NCBI RefSeq assembly: GCF_014892515.1 | Contig: NZ_JADBGR010000018.1 | Span: 1-64,000, forward strand | Source of the DNA: Myceligenerans pegani | Lineage (GTDB): Bacteria > Actinomycetota > Actinomycetes > Actinomycetales > Cellulomonadaceae | Length of the DNA: 64,000 bases | Reading direction: 5' to 3' | Part shown: piece after piece, positions 9,501 through 17,225 of the stretch | Layout of the letters: every line of letters starts with the position of its first letter | How positions within the stretch are numbered: the stretch's first letter is position 1 | Notes under the pieces: model-generated | What the model was told of the DNA's origin: nothing | The model's database searches: none | What the model saw: only the letters and a program-made list of their open reading frames with translations | Translations under genes and position numbers: made by a program

Positions 9501-10138
9501 ACGAGCCGTACTCCATGGTCCGCGTGGACGGTACGTTCAGGAACGACCCGTCGCTGCGGGTCTCGACGATCGTCGAGGTCGTGCCGGAAGACCTGGTGTA
9601 CTTCGTCGACGCCAACGCCCCGGCCGTCGGTGGCGGCGCGGCGTACCCCGCGATCCGGGCGCACGCCGACGCCCACGGCGACGGGCTCCGTAACGGCGCC
9701 CCCGACGCCCTGTGGTCCGACGACGCCGGCTGGGGCCGCACGGCGCCCTACTCCGGCAAGGGGCCGCTCCAGACCAATCCCTACGACAAGACGCGCGAGA
9801 CCGGCCACTACACGTCGGGCACGGCACAGCCGCTCGACTACCGGCTCACCCTCCCGGCCGGGGAGTACACGCTTTCGTCCGGCCACACCGAGTGGTGGAA
9901 CCCGGGCGACGGACGGTCGCGCCGCATGGCGACGTCCGTCTCGTGGACCGGGAGCGACGGCGCGTCGCACTCCGTGCCGCTGGGTTCGGTGGCGTTCCCG
10001 CACGGCAGCAACGGCCGCTCCGAGGTGCTGACGGGCAGCTTCACGCTGCCCGAGGAGACCGTCGTGACGTTCCGCGTCGCCGACGACGGCGGCACCGAGG
10101 CACCGGTGCTGAGCTGGCTGGCCGTCGCGGCGAGCTGA
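6542..10138 (+). CDS. Secreted GH59-like (galactocerebrosidase-type) multidomain glycosidase
   Basis: A 1198-residue secreted protein: Tat/Sec-like signal (about 1-38), clan GH-A barrel (about 75-470), then a concanavalin-like module (about 570-800) as in GALC-type GH59 enzymes. After these come a galactose-binding-like module (about 815-925), an Ig-like segment and a C-terminal beta-rich module. Catalytic candidates are Glu230 in SPSQNE (acid/base) and Glu325 in LYSEG (nucleophile), with DPWSGYW between barrel and lectin module as in galactosylceramidases. GH59 enzymes cleave beta-galactosides; a bacterial substrate would more likely be a plant or microbial galactoside than a sphingolipid. 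There is no sorting signal, so the protein is released. The start at 6542 has GGAGAG at good spacing. Regulation is probably shared with the divergent sugar-binding lipoprotein. Related GH30 is the main alternative family. Confidence 0.8.
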   Translation: MSRPHRRRGRPAAAVAVLTLAAGGLLSPSAAATQTTATGTPSAVATTGTAPGSGAGPELRIDDPSIDWRELVVDGDDVERRADGTPYNVFGGFGSVSCNNTGKLLLDYKEENPDAYWSIMRLLFDPVDGAGLAHIKVELGADSNTSSGAEPATKRSADEPANVLRGAGFHFIADALSINPDIETEVLRWAEPSWTGNDWTKRYQWYKETIDAAYDTYGVELGWVSPSQNEVRRDTYQDAELDWTVQFAKWLERDAAADDARFDYSKIKIVALDSYREGDRIAGKILADPEALEQVDALGYHYDIVGGPNVTRLNKEFGKPILYSEGVAPMIDPQYRVNAEPARGGIGGTVGAVDIADRFINAYRWSGAGDDPAHMTTFLFQPAVSAMYEGQQYSPKHLIRASDPWSGYWEGDIGISTVRHFHQFAEHGWEYIEGATGGDGTKGDGGTNVDTSTRTVMTLRTPESAAGEPEFTQVHANNTATPRYFEVKVADLGEGGRPLHAWETTGPEAGEAYDADYFQNIGHYAPVRTETIDGTEHDVYRVKVEPYSILTLSTLRRGVDGTTREYTPGDYASEAEDEILGLPYRDDFEYRGYRKTVVGGERMSYVERRGGMPRYTADQDGAFEVMRTGRWWHRNNVLQQQIHAENRGFTWNVWGDGRQDVLQSATPSTVLGDHRWADYTAKIDFRLDDVVRDASLPNFAGLGVRQVYARGGDQATYATRVHADGRWELRKLDTVVASGTLDGFDADEWHTLSVQARENVITARLDGDLLKQWVDPAANPVLAGRVSLVSGFYNTRYDDLAITPIRGQAWKSEKLDDSDARVSYPDGARFAQSSFTHFNRTLHVLSEGQSVELNFTGTGLNLFGATGAATVEVEIDGRAPRTEQVGAAGTRETSYWLRGLQQKRHTVTVRVVSGTFTLDGIDVLSGGAKVRKVSPEDRPVALVEPVSRAATAVGQAPDLPATVAATSEAGTTIYAAVDWFVPEGAFDEPYSMVRVDGTFRNDPSLRVSTIVEVVPEDLVYFVDANAPAVGGGAAYPAIRAHADAHGDGLRNGAPDALWSDDAGWGRTAPYSGKGPLQTNPYDKTRETGHYTSGTAQPLDYRLTLPAGEYTLSSGHTEWWNPGDGRSRRMATSVSWTGSDGASHSVPLGSVAFPHGSNGRSEVLTGSFTLPEETVVTFRVADDGGTEAPVLSWLAVAAS

Positions 10139-10142
10139 TGTC

Positions 10143-10186
10143 GCCCTCGCGCGCCGCGGGGCTCAGGTCCCGCGGCGCGCGAGGGC
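10143..10186. terminator. Bidirectional hairpin terminator
   Basis: Perfect 18-bp stem (10143-10160 with 10169-10186) and an 8-nt loop, 4 nt after the glycosidase stop and between convergent genes. Confidence 0.85.
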
Positions 10187-10236
10187 GGGCGCACGACACG
10201 ACGTCGGGCACAGGCCCAGGGAGACCGGGTGGGCTC

Positions 10237-11253
10237 CTACGGTTCCCGGAACTCGCGGAGCAAGCGGCGGGACTCGAGGCGGCGAGGAGCCCCACTCAGC
10301 GGGTCGCGGAACTCCACCGAGCGTGCCAACAACTGAAGCGGCCGGTCGAAGTCGTCCGGGGCGTCCTCGCGGAGCACGGGCCAGAACGGGTCGTGCAGGA
10401 TCGGAACGCCGAGCGACGCCAGGTGCAGGCGGAGCTGGTGCGTCTTCCCCGTGTGCGGCTCGAGGCGGTACAGGCCCAGGCCGCGCGCCTCGTCGCGGGC
10501 GACGAGTGTGACTCGCGACTCCGCGTTCGGCTCGCCCGGAACCTCTTGTGCCGGCGCCGTCCCGCGATGCTTCACGATCCGCGAGCGCACCGTGACGGCC
10601 TGCCCGTCCGCGAGCCGGTGCAGCAGATCGGTGTCCGACGACGAGCCGTCCGCCGCGTCGTGCGTGCCCGCCGTGCCACGGCCGCCGTCGTCCACGGACA
10701 CGAGCCGCGGGAGCGGCGCCACCGCCTCGTAGACCTTCCGCACCCTCCGCTCCTGGAAGAGCAGCTGGTACGCGCCGCGCACCTCGCGCCGGACCGTCAG
10801 TACGAGCACCCCGGCCGTGGGCCGGTCGAGCCGGTGCACCGGGCTGAGCTCCGGCAGGTCGAGCGCCGCACGCAGGCGCACCAGCACGGTGTTCCGGATC
10901 CAGCGGCCGCGCGGCATCGTGGCGAGGAAGTGCGGCTTGTCGACCACCAGCAGGTCGTCGTCGCGGTGCAGGACCTCCGGTTCGAAGGGGATGTCCGGCT
11001 CGTCCGACGGCGGGTCGCGGTACAGGAAGAGGAATCCGCGCGGCTCGTACGGGGTGTCCGGGGTGATCGGCGCCCCGCCCCCGGTCACGACCTCGCCCGC
11101 GGCGACCTTCTCCCGCAGGCGGGCGCCGTCGTCGGGGAACCGGTCGAGCAGCCAGGCGTACGACGTCGGGTACCGGGCGACGGTCACCGGATCGTGCGGC
11201 AGCACGAGCCGCGTGGGATTCAGCCCGTCACGCACGGGCAAGGGCGAGCGCAC
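10237..11253 (-). CDS. RluA-family pseudouridine synthase
   Basis: A 338-residue cytosolic enzyme isomerising uridine to pseudouridine in RNA. The catalytic motif is HRLDRPTAGVLVL with catalytic Asp143. LLVVDKPHFL and GKTHQLRLHL are the other RluA-family blocks. The N-terminal ~90 residues are not an S4 domain but a segment seen in the actinobacterial RluA-like subgroup. A 35-residue Asp/Ser/Thr-rich insert near residues 195-230 is probably a surface loop. Whether the target is rRNA or tRNA is not determinable. It is divergent from alr with only 32 nt between starts, so the two promoters overlap. Confidence 0.9.
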   Translation of the reverse strand: MRSPLPVRDGLNPTRLVLPHDPVTVARYPTSYAWLLDRFPDDGARLREKVAAGEVVTGGGAPITPDTPYEPRGFLFLYRDPPSDEPDIPFEPEVLHRDDDLLVVDKPHFLATMPRGRWIRNTVLVRLRAALDLPELSPVHRLDRPTAGVLVLTVRREVRGAYQLLFQERRVRKVYEAVAPLPRLVSVDDGGRGTAGTHDAADGSSSDTDLLHRLADGQAVTVRSRIVKHRGTAPAQEVPGEPNAESRVTLVARDEARGLGLYRLEPHTGKTHQLRLHLASLGVPILHDPFWPVLREDAPDDFDRPLQLLARSVEFRDPLSGAPRRLESRRLLREFREP

Positions 11254-11285
11254 GCCTCACCGTATCCGGTGGGAGAATCACCCTC

Positions 11286-12593
11286 GTGAGCACCACCCCG
11301 CCCCTCGGCGCCGTCCCCGGGTTCGACCCCGAGTACCCCGCGCGCGCCGTCGTCGACCTGACCGCCATCCGCGACAACGTCGTGGCGTTGCGCCGTGCTG
11401 CCACGGGCGCCGCCCTCATGGCCGTGGTCAAGGGCGACGCCTACGGGCACGGGCTGCTGCCCGTCGCCCGGGCGGCGCTCGCGGGCGGGGCGACCTGGCT
11501 CGGGGCGGCGCAGGTCGGCGAGGCGCTACGGCTGCGGCAGGGCGGCGTCACGCCTGCGGACGCGCGCGTCCTCACCTGGCTCTACGCACCGGGCGCTCCG
11601 CTGGAGGAGGTGCTGCTCGCGGACATCGACCTCGGCGTGGCGGCGCCCTGGGGGCTGGACGCGGCGGCCGACGCCGCCCGCTCCGCCGGACGGCCCGCGC
11701 GCGTCCACCTCAAGGTCGACACGGGGCTCGGCCGCAACGGCATCACCCTGGACGACCTGCCCGCCGTGCTCCGGCGCGCCGCCGAGCTGCGCGGCCTGGT
11801 CGAGATCACGGGCGTCATGTCGCACTTCGCCTGCGCCGACGAGCCCGGCCACCCCAGCATCGACGCCCAGGCGAAGGCGTTCGAAGACACCGTGACCGCC
11901 GTCGAACGCGCCGGCTTCGCGCCCGAGGTGCGGCACCTCGCCAACTCCGCCGCCACCCTCACCCGGCCCGACACGGCGTGGGACCTCGTGCGCACCGGCA
12001 TCGCGATGTACGGCCTGACGCCCGTGCCGCAGATCAGCGTCCCGAGCACGTACGGGCTGCGGCCCGCGATGACCGTGGAGGCGCGGCTCGCGACCGTGAA
12101 GCGCGTCCCGGCCGGCAGCGGGGTCTCGTACGGGCTGCACTACACGACGTCGCAGGACACCACCCTCGGCGTGATCCCCCTCGGGTACGCGGACGGTATC
12201 CCGCGGCACGCCAGCGGCGGTGCGCTCGGACCGGGCGGTCCGGTCCTGGTCGGCGGCGGCGTGGACGACGTCGCCTCCCGCGAGGCCGGGCCGGGGGCGG
12301 CGCGCGTCGTGCGGGTCGCCGGCCGGGTGTGCATGGACCAGATCATGGTCGACCTCGGCCCGTACGCGTCCGAGCAGGCGGGCGACGTCGTCACCCTGTT
12401 CGGGCAGTCCGACGGCGTCGAGCACGCCGGTGCGCCCAACGCCGAGGACTGGGCGCAGGCGGCGGGAACCATCAGCTACGAGATCGTCACTCGCGTCGCC
12501 GCGCGCATGCCGCGCGTGTACGTCGGCGCGCAGGACGTGGGGGCGGACGCCGCCGGCCTCGGCGCGCTCGCCGGAAAGGGAACATGGTCGTGA
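11286..12593 (+). CDS. alr: Alanine racemase
   Basis: A 435-residue PLP enzyme making D-alanine for peptidoglycan. The PLP lysine is Lys49 in AVVKGDAYGHG. The second catalytic base is Tyr282 in VSYGLHYTT, and GRVCMDQIMVDLG is the conserved C-terminal block. The protein is longer than the usual ~370 residues through a Gly/Ala-rich insert near GGALGPGGPVLVGGGVDD. The GTG start follows a GAGAAT box by 7 nt, consistent with a leaderless or near-leaderless mRNA. Its 3' end overlaps tsaE by 10 nt, so the two are co-transcribed and probably translationally coupled, the usual actinobacterial alr-tsaE order. Confidence 0.96.
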   Translation: MSTTPPLGAVPGFDPEYPARAVVDLTAIRDNVVALRRAATGAALMAVVKGDAYGHGLLPVARAALAGGATWLGAAQVGEALRLRQGGVTPADARVLTWLYAPGAPLEEVLLADIDLGVAAPWGLDAAADAARSAGRPARVHLKVDTGLGRNGITLDDLPAVLRRAAELRGLVEITGVMSHFACADEPGHPSIDAQAKAFEDTVTAVERAGFAPEVRHLANSAATLTRPDTAWDLVRTGIAMYGLTPVPQISVPSTYGLRPAMTVEARLATVKRVPAGSGVSYGLHYTTSQDTTLGVIPLGYADGIPRHASGGALGPGGPVLVGGGVDDVASREAGPGAARVVRVAGRVCMDQIMVDLGPYASEQAGDVVTLFGQSDGVEHAGAPNAEDWAQAAGTISYEIVTRVAARMPRVYVGAQDVGADAAGLGALAGKGTWS

Positions 12594-13105
12594 ACGGGAC
12601 GACGACGGAGACGATCACCCGGGAACTTCCCGACGCCGACGCGACCCGCGCGTTCGGCGCGGAGCTCGCCGGGCTGGTGCGGGCGGGGGACCTGGTGATC
12701 CTCACCGGTGACCTCGGTGCGGGCAAGACGACCCTGACGCAGGGGCTCGGCCGCGGGCTGCACGTGCGCGGGCAGGTCGCGTCGCCGACGTTCATCATCG
12801 CCCGCGAGCACCCGCCGCTGCCGCGTGAGGACGGCACACGCGGGCCGGCGCTCGTGCACGTGGACGCCTACCGGCTCGGCGGCCTCGACGAGCTCGACGC
12901 GCTGGACCTCGACTCGTCGCTGGACGAGTCGGTGACCGTCGTGGAGTGGGGTCGCGGCCTCGCGGAGGCCCTCACCGAGGACCGGCTGGAGATCGACCTG
13001 GCCCGGCCGCGCGGCGGCGAACCGGACCCGGACGACCCGGACTCCGGCGTGCGCCGCGCGACGATCCGCGGCGTGGGGGAGCGCTGGGCCGACCTGCGCC
13101 TGTGA
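12584..13105 (+). CDS. tsaE: tRNA t6A synthesis ATPase TsaE
   Basis: A 173-residue P-loop ATPase that acts with TsaB and TsaD in transferring threonylcarbamoyl to A37 of ANN-decoding tRNAs. The Walker A is GDLGAGKTTL (Lys48). SPTFIIARE and VHVDAYRL are the family switch and sensor motifs, and VVEWGRGLAE follows. The ATG at 12584 has GGAAAGGGA directly upstream and overlaps the alr stop by 10 nt. tsaB follows only after an inserted cellulase gene. An acidic Pro/Asp insert near residues 145-155 looks like a flexible loop. Confidence 0.95.
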   Translation: MVVNGTTTETITRELPDADATRAFGAELAGLVRAGDLVILTGDLGAGKTTLTQGLGRGLHVRGQVASPTFIIAREHPPLPREDGTRGPALVHVDAYRLGGLDELDALDLDSSLDESVTVVEWGRGLAEALTEDRLEIDLARPRGGEPDPDDPDSGVRRATIRGVGERWADLRL

Positions 13106-13159
13106 GCGGCCGGCCCGACAAGTCGCACGCCCGGCGCCGACCACGCCGTTCTGCGTGGT

Positions 13160-13173
13160 GGGAGCGCAACCAA
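13160..13173 (+). promoter_or_regulatory. Candidate CelR/CebR operator upstream of the cellulase
   Basis: TGGGAGCGCAACCA matches the 14-bp CelR/CebR operator TGGGAGCGCTCCCA at 12 of 14 positions, with the left half perfect. It lies 146 nt before the GH5 cellulase start. CelR/CebR are LacI-family repressors released by cellobiose in Thermobifida and Streptomyces. No such repressor gene is in the window. Confidence 0.6.
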
Positions 13174-13318
13174 CGCGCGAAATGGCGTGATCGCGTGCAG
13201 CCGGCGTGTGGTAATCCCGCATACCCACCCGGCCACGCGCCTTGTTAGCGTCCGACGACCAGCAGGCCGCACAGCCGCGGCCTGCTCCGGCTCCGGACAC
13301 GAACCGAGGTGGTTTCAC

Positions 13319-14596
13319 GTGGTCATCCGTCGCAGCTCGATACTCGTCGCGGTCGCGGCAGCCGCGATGCTGGCGCTGGGGGCGGCGGTCGTTCCCGGCC
13401 TGGTGGTCCCCGCGTTCGCGGTGAACTGCTCCGCACCCGCCTGGGCGGAGGGCACGAGCTACCGCGCCGGCGACCAGGTCACCTACCAGGGCAGCGGCTA
13501 CACCGCGACCACGACCCATACGGCGTACCCCGGCACGGGCTGGGACCCGGCGTCGACACCGGCGCTCTGGACGCACGACGGCACGTGCGACGGCGGTCCC
13601 GACCCCGATCCGACCGACGATCCGACACCCACACCGACCCCGACGGAGCCGGGGCCCGACCCGGACCCCGGCACGCCCGTCGCGGCCAACGGCCAGCTCC
13701 ACGTGTGCGGCACCGGCCTGTGCAACGAGGACGGCACACGGATCCAGCTGCGCGGCATGAGCACGCACGGCACCCAGTGGTTCTCCCAGTGCGTGAACGA
13801 CGCCTCGCTGGACACCCTCGCGGGTGACTGGAACGCCGACGTCGTGCGGATCTCCACCTACGTGCAGGAGGGCGGCTACGAGACCGACCCGGAGCGGTTC
13901 ACCGACCTGGTGCACCGCTACATCGACATGCTCACCGCGCGCGGCATGTACGCGATCGTCGACTGGCACATGCTCGACCCGGGCGACCCGAACGTGAACC
14001 TGGAGCACGCCAGGACGTTCTTCACCGCCGTCGCCGAGCGGCACAGCGGCAAGAACAACGTCATCTACGAGGTCGCGAACGAGCCCCACGGCGTGTCGTG
14101 GCAGACCATCAAGAGCTACCACGAACAGATCGTCCCGGTGATCCGTGCGCACGACCCGGACGCCGTCGTCCTCCTGGGCACGCGTGCCTGGTCCTCGCTG
14201 GGCGAGTCCGAGGGCTCGGACGAGTCCGAGGTCGTGAACGACCCGGTCGACGCCTCGAACGTGATGTACACGTTCCACTTCTATGCCGCGTCGCACGGCC
14301 AGGAGTACCTGAACACGCTGTCCCGCGCCGCCGACCGGATCCCGATGTTCATCACCGAGTTCGGGACCCAGAACTCCGCGGGCGAGGGAGCCAACGACTT
14401 CGCCATGGCCCAGCGGTACCTCGACCTGGCCGCCACGAAGAAGATCAGCTGGGTCAACTGGAACTTCTCCGACGACCACCGCTCGGGCGCGGTCCTCACG
14501 CCGGGCAGCTGCGCCGCCGGGTCGTACGGCACCGGCAGCCTCAAGGAGGCCGGCCTCTGGATCCGCGATCGCATTCGCACGCCCGACGACTTCTGA
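13319..14596 (+). CDS. Secreted GH5 cellulase with N-terminal CBM5/12
   Basis: A 425-residue secreted endoglucanase candidate: signal peptide (about 1-33), a CBM5/12 chitin/cellulose-binding module (about 35-82, WAEGTSYRAGDQVTY...W), an Asp/Pro/Thr linker, then a GH5 barrel (about 120-425). The acid/base is Glu255 in VANEPHG and the nucleophile is Glu347 in FITEFGT. RGMSTHGTQW and VDWHMLDPGDPN match the GH5_2 type. The GTG at 13319 is chosen because GAGGTGG lies upstream and the signal peptide begins there; earlier in-frame starts would precede it. The gene sits between tsaE and tsaB, normally adjacent genes, so it is an insertion into that cluster. A CelR-like operator upstream suggests cellobiose induction. 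A 16-bp direct repeat duplicates the stop-codon region (14592-14623). Confidence 0.92.
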   Translation: MVIRRSSILVAVAAAAMLALGAAVVPGLVVPAFAVNCSAPAWAEGTSYRAGDQVTYQGSGYTATTTHTAYPGTGWDPASTPALWTHDGTCDGGPDPDPTDDPTPTPTPTEPGPDPDPGTPVAANGQLHVCGTGLCNEDGTRIQLRGMSTHGTQWFSQCVNDASLDTLAGDWNADVVRISTYVQEGGYETDPERFTDLVHRYIDMLTARGMYAIVDWHMLDPGDPNVNLEHARTFFTAVAERHSGKNNVIYEVANEPHGVSWQTIKSYHEQIVPVIRAHDPDAVVLLGTRAWSSLGESEGSDESEVVNDPVDASNVMYTFHFYAASHGQEYLNTLSRAADRIPMFITEFGTQNSAGEGANDFAMAQRYLDLAATKKISWVNWNFSDDHRSGAVLTPGSCAAGSYGTGSLKEAGLWIRDRIRTPDDF

Positions 14597-14631
14597 TCCG
14601 CACGTCATCTGATCCGCACGTCGCGGAGCAC

Positions 14632-14670
14632 GGCGGCGCGGCCGAGAGCAGACCCCTCGATCGCGCCGCC
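14632..14670 (+). terminator. Possible weak terminator after the cellulase
   Basis: A 9-bp GC stem (14632-14640 with 14662-14670) and a 21-nt loop. It is less convincing than the other hairpins in the window. Confidence 0.4.
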
Positions 14671-14735
14671 GCGCCGCCCGGCGGCAGGGGCCGTGCCTGC
14701 CACGGGGAGGGCCGCCGTCGAACTAGGCTTGGTTC

Positions 14736-15560
14736 GTGCCTGTTCTCGCCATCGACACCTCCGCCGCCGTGACCGTCTCGCTCGTGAGCGAGACCGGCGG
14801 CCGGCTCGCCGCGCTCTCGGCCGACGAGCGGCGGCGGCACGCCGAGTCCCTCGCCCCGCTGATCACCCAGGTGCTGAAGGACGCCGGCGTCGAGCGGGCC
14901 GCGCTGACCGCCGTCGTCGCCGGGACCGGGCCCGCGCCGTTCACCGGGCTGCGGGTCGGTCTCGTCACGGCCCGGACACTGGGGCTCGCCCTCGGCATCC
15001 CGGTGCTCGGCGTGCCGAGCGTCGACGCGCTCGCGGCGCAGGCGGTGAGCGACCTCGGGCTGAACCCCGACGACGAGGTGCTGGTCGCCACGGACGCCCG
15101 GCGCAAGGAGGTCTACTGGGCGCGGTACCGCGTCGTCGCGCACGAGGGGCCGCACGGGGTGCCGGTGGTCGAGACGGTCGCGGGACCCGACGTCGGCAGG
15201 GCCGCGGCGGTCGCGGAAGCGCAGCTCGGTGCCCTGGTCGCGACGGCCGGAGGAACGGCGGCGGCCGTGCTCGGCGACGGGACGGGAGCGGCGGTCGTAC
15301 CGGAAGGGGCGACCCGCGCGCCGGGTGCACCGGCAGGGCCGGACGCCACCCGCACCGTCGTCGTCGGCGAGGGTGCCGCCCTGTATCCCGACGTCCTGCC
15401 GATCGACGACGACGCCCCGCTCCTGCCCGACGCGACCGCGCTCGCCCGGCTGGCGCTCGCGCGCCGCGACGCCGGGGCCGACCTGCCGACCGAGCCCCTG
15501 TACCTGCGACGGCCGGACGTGCAGGAACCCGCCACGCGAAAGTCCCCGGCCCTGGGGTAG
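14736..15560 (+). CDS. tsaB: tRNA t6A synthesis protein TsaB
   Basis: A 274-residue ASKHA-fold protein, the scaffold partner of TsaD in t6A synthesis. The N-terminus VLAIDTSAAVTVSL, then GTGPAPFTGLRVGL and the DARRKEVYWARY block are characteristic. TsaB lacks the metal-binding histidines of TsaD, as here. A Gly/Ala/Thr-rich insert (about residues 160-210) lengthens it beyond the usual 220-230 residues. TAGGCT (14724-14729) ends 6 nt before the GTG, which fixes the start and indicates a leaderless transcript independent of the upstream cellulase. rimI follows 20 nt downstream. Confidence 0.92.
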   Translation: MPVLAIDTSAAVTVSLVSETGGRLAALSADERRRHAESLAPLITQVLKDAGVERAALTAVVAGTGPAPFTGLRVGLVTARTLGLALGIPVLGVPSVDALAAQAVSDLGLNPDDEVLVATDARRKEVYWARYRVVAHEGPHGVPVVETVAGPDVGRAAAVAEAQLGALVATAGGTAAAVLGDGTGAAVVPEGATRAPGAPAGPDATRTVVVGEGAALYPDVLPIDDDAPLLPDATALARLALARRDAGADLPTEPLYLRRPDVQEPATRKSPALG

Positions 15561-15580
15561 GCGCGTTTTATCCTGGTGAT

Positions 15581-16090
15581 ATGCCCGAGTTCCAGATCCG
15601 CCCGCTGCGCAGCTCCGACTTCGATCGCGTGCTGTGGCTGGAACGCGACCTCTTCGGGTCCGGTGCCTGGACCTACGGGATGCTCGCCGACGAGCTCGCC
15701 GGGCTCGGGCGCTGGTACATCGTCGCCACCGTGGACGAGCCCGGCACCATCGGACCCGATCCCGTGATCGGCTACGCGGGCCTCTGGTTCGACGGAGACG
15801 ACGCCCAGGTCATGACCATCGGCGTCGCCCGGAACTACCAGCGCAGCGGCGTCGGCCGCCTGCTCCTGGACGCGCTGATCGAGCGCGCGAGGCAGCTCAA
15901 GGCGGAGGCCGTGCTGCTCGAGGTGCGGGTCGACAACGAGCCCGCCCTCGCGATGTACCGCCGCTTCGGCTTCGAGGTGCTGGCCGTGCGCAAGCGCTAC
16001 TACCAGCCGGAGGACAAGGACGCCTACACGATGCGCCTGGACCTGCGCACCGAGCCGCGCACCGCCACGGACGACGGCAACGCCGCCTGA
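15581..16090 (+). CDS. rimI: RimI-type N-acetyltransferase
   Basis: A 169-residue GNAT enzyme. In bacteria RimI acetylates the N-terminal alanine of ribosomal protein S18, and in actinobacteria it is encoded with the t6A genes. It shows acetyl-CoA motif A as VARNYQRSGVGRLLLDALI and the C-terminal VRVDNEPALAMYRRFGF typical of RimI. The start ATG is preceded by TATCCT (15569-15574) with a 6-nt gap, so it has its own leaderless promoter besides any read-through from tsaB 20 nt upstream. Substrate specificity is inferred from context. Confidence 0.9.
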   Translation: MPEFQIRPLRSSDFDRVLWLERDLFGSGAWTYGMLADELAGLGRWYIVATVDEPGTIGPDPVIGYAGLWFDGDDAQVMTIGVARNYQRSGVGRLLLDALIERARQLKAEAVLLEVRVDNEPALAMYRRFGFEVLAVRKRYYQPEDKDAYTMRLDLRTEPRTATDDGNAA

Positions 16091-16141
16091 CCGCCGACCA
16101 CCGCCGCGCCATGTCGACCCGGCCGGCCCCCGAACATCGAG

Positions 16142-16209
16142 CGTGATCGGTCGGTTGTCATGAAGTCGGCTCCCCGAGCGACCGACTTCACGACAACGGG
16201 CCGATCACG
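16142..16209. repeat. Long imperfect inverted repeat between rimI and sulfurtransferase
   Basis: Two 28-nt arms (16142-16169 and 16182-16209) pair with three mismatches around a 12-nt loop. It ends 28 nt before the sulfurtransferase ATG. It could terminate the tsaB-rimI transcript or act as a leader structure or operator; the sequence does not decide. Confidence 0.7.
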
Positions 16210-16237
16210 CCGGCCCACCACGAAGAAAAGGACGCAC

Positions 16238-17197
16238 ATGAGAGAACGGGTGCTGATCGGCGCCGCCGAGCTGGCGGCGGATCTGCAGGTCACGGGCGGG
16301 ACGCACGGGGATCCCCGGGAGGGGGCGCCCGTGCTGCTGGACGTGCGCTGGGCGCTCGGGATGACCGACGGCGTGGAGCGGTACCGCGCCGGGCATCTTC
16401 CCGGGGCGGTGTACGTGGACCTGGAGACCGAGCTCGCCGCGCCCGCCTCGCCGTCCGCCGGGCGCCACCCGCTGCCGTCCGCCGCCGGCTTCCAGGAGGC
16501 CGCCCGCCGGTGGGGCGTGCGGCAGGACTCGCGCGTCGTCGTGTACGACGGCGTCGGCGGCACCTCCGCCGCCCGGGCCTGGTGGCTGCTGCGCTGGTTC
16601 GGACTCGACGACGTCCGCATCCTCGACGGCGGCCTCGACGCCTGGGTCGCGGCCGGACACGCGCTCGAGGTCGGCACCGTGACCGCCGAGCCCGGCGACG
16701 TCGTCGTCCGGCCCGGCGGCATGTCCGTGCTCGACGCCGACGACGCCGCCGCGCTGGCGGACGGCGACGGCGTGCTGCTGGACGCGCGCGCCGCGGAGCG
16801 GTACCGGGGCGAGGTCGAGCCCGTGGACCCGCAGGCCGGACACATCCCCGGCGCGCTGTCTGCCCCCACCACCGGAAACCTCGGTGAGGACGGGCGGTTC
16901 CTCGACGACGCGACGCTGCGGGCGAGATTCGCCGAACTGGGCGTGCACGCGGTTGAGGCCGCCGTGTCGCACGCGGGCCGGGCGGACGGGGCGCTCGCGG
17001 GCCGGGCAGACGGTCCGCGCGAGGATCCGGGCGGGCCGGCCGCCGTCGGCGTCTACTGCGGCTCCGGCGTCACGGCGTCGCACGAGGTCGCGGCGCTCGC
17101 GGCGGTCGGTGTCGAGGCAGCCCTGTATCCGGGCTCCTGGTCCCAGTGGTCCAACGACCCCACCCGCGAGGTGGCAACGGGCGACTCCGCCCGCTGA
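16238..17197 (+). CDS. Two-domain rhodanese sulfurtransferase (SseA-like)
   Basis: A 319-residue thiosulfate/3-mercaptopyruvate sulfurtransferase. It has two rhodanese domains (about 10-145 and 155-310). The active-site loop is in the second, VYCGSGVTASH, whose Cys carries the persulfide. The CGSGVT loop resembles mercaptopyruvate sulfurtransferases (CG[S/T]GVT) rather than thiosulfate rhodaneses (CRKGVT). RYRAGHLPGAVYVDLE is the first-domain signature. A Gly/Arg/Ala insert near residues 245-265 is low-complexity. AGAAAAGGA precedes the ATG at 16238. It converges on tsaD. Confidence 0.9.
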   Translation: MRERVLIGAAELAADLQVTGGTHGDPREGAPVLLDVRWALGMTDGVERYRAGHLPGAVYVDLETELAAPASPSAGRHPLPSAAGFQEAARRWGVRQDSRVVVYDGVGGTSAARAWWLLRWFGLDDVRILDGGLDAWVAAGHALEVGTVTAEPGDVVVRPGGMSVLDADDAAALADGDGVLLDARAAERYRGEVEPVDPQAGHIPGALSAPTTGNLGEDGRFLDDATLRARFAELGVHAVEAAVSHAGRADGALAGRADGPREDPGGPAAVGVYCGSGVTASHEVAALAAVGVEAALYPGSWSQWSNDPTREVATGDSAR

Positions 17198-17220
17198 TGC
17201 CGACCGGGCGACTCCGCCCG
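17178..17220. terminator. Tandem duplicate hairpins between convergent genes
   Basis: The 16-nt palindrome cgggcgactccgcccg occurs twice identically (17178-17193 and 17205-17220). The first copy lies in the last codons of the sulfurtransferase, the second just before the tsaD stop. Each forms a 6-bp stem with a 4-nt loop. Confidence 0.6.
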
Positions 17221-17225
17221 ATCCG

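Noticed and set aside
6545-10003. 1152-codon open frame on the reverse strand of the GH59-like gene
   Set aside because: It is a high-GC antisense shadow: Arg/Gly/Val-rich, without domains, and fully covered by a gene with clear catalytic motifs.
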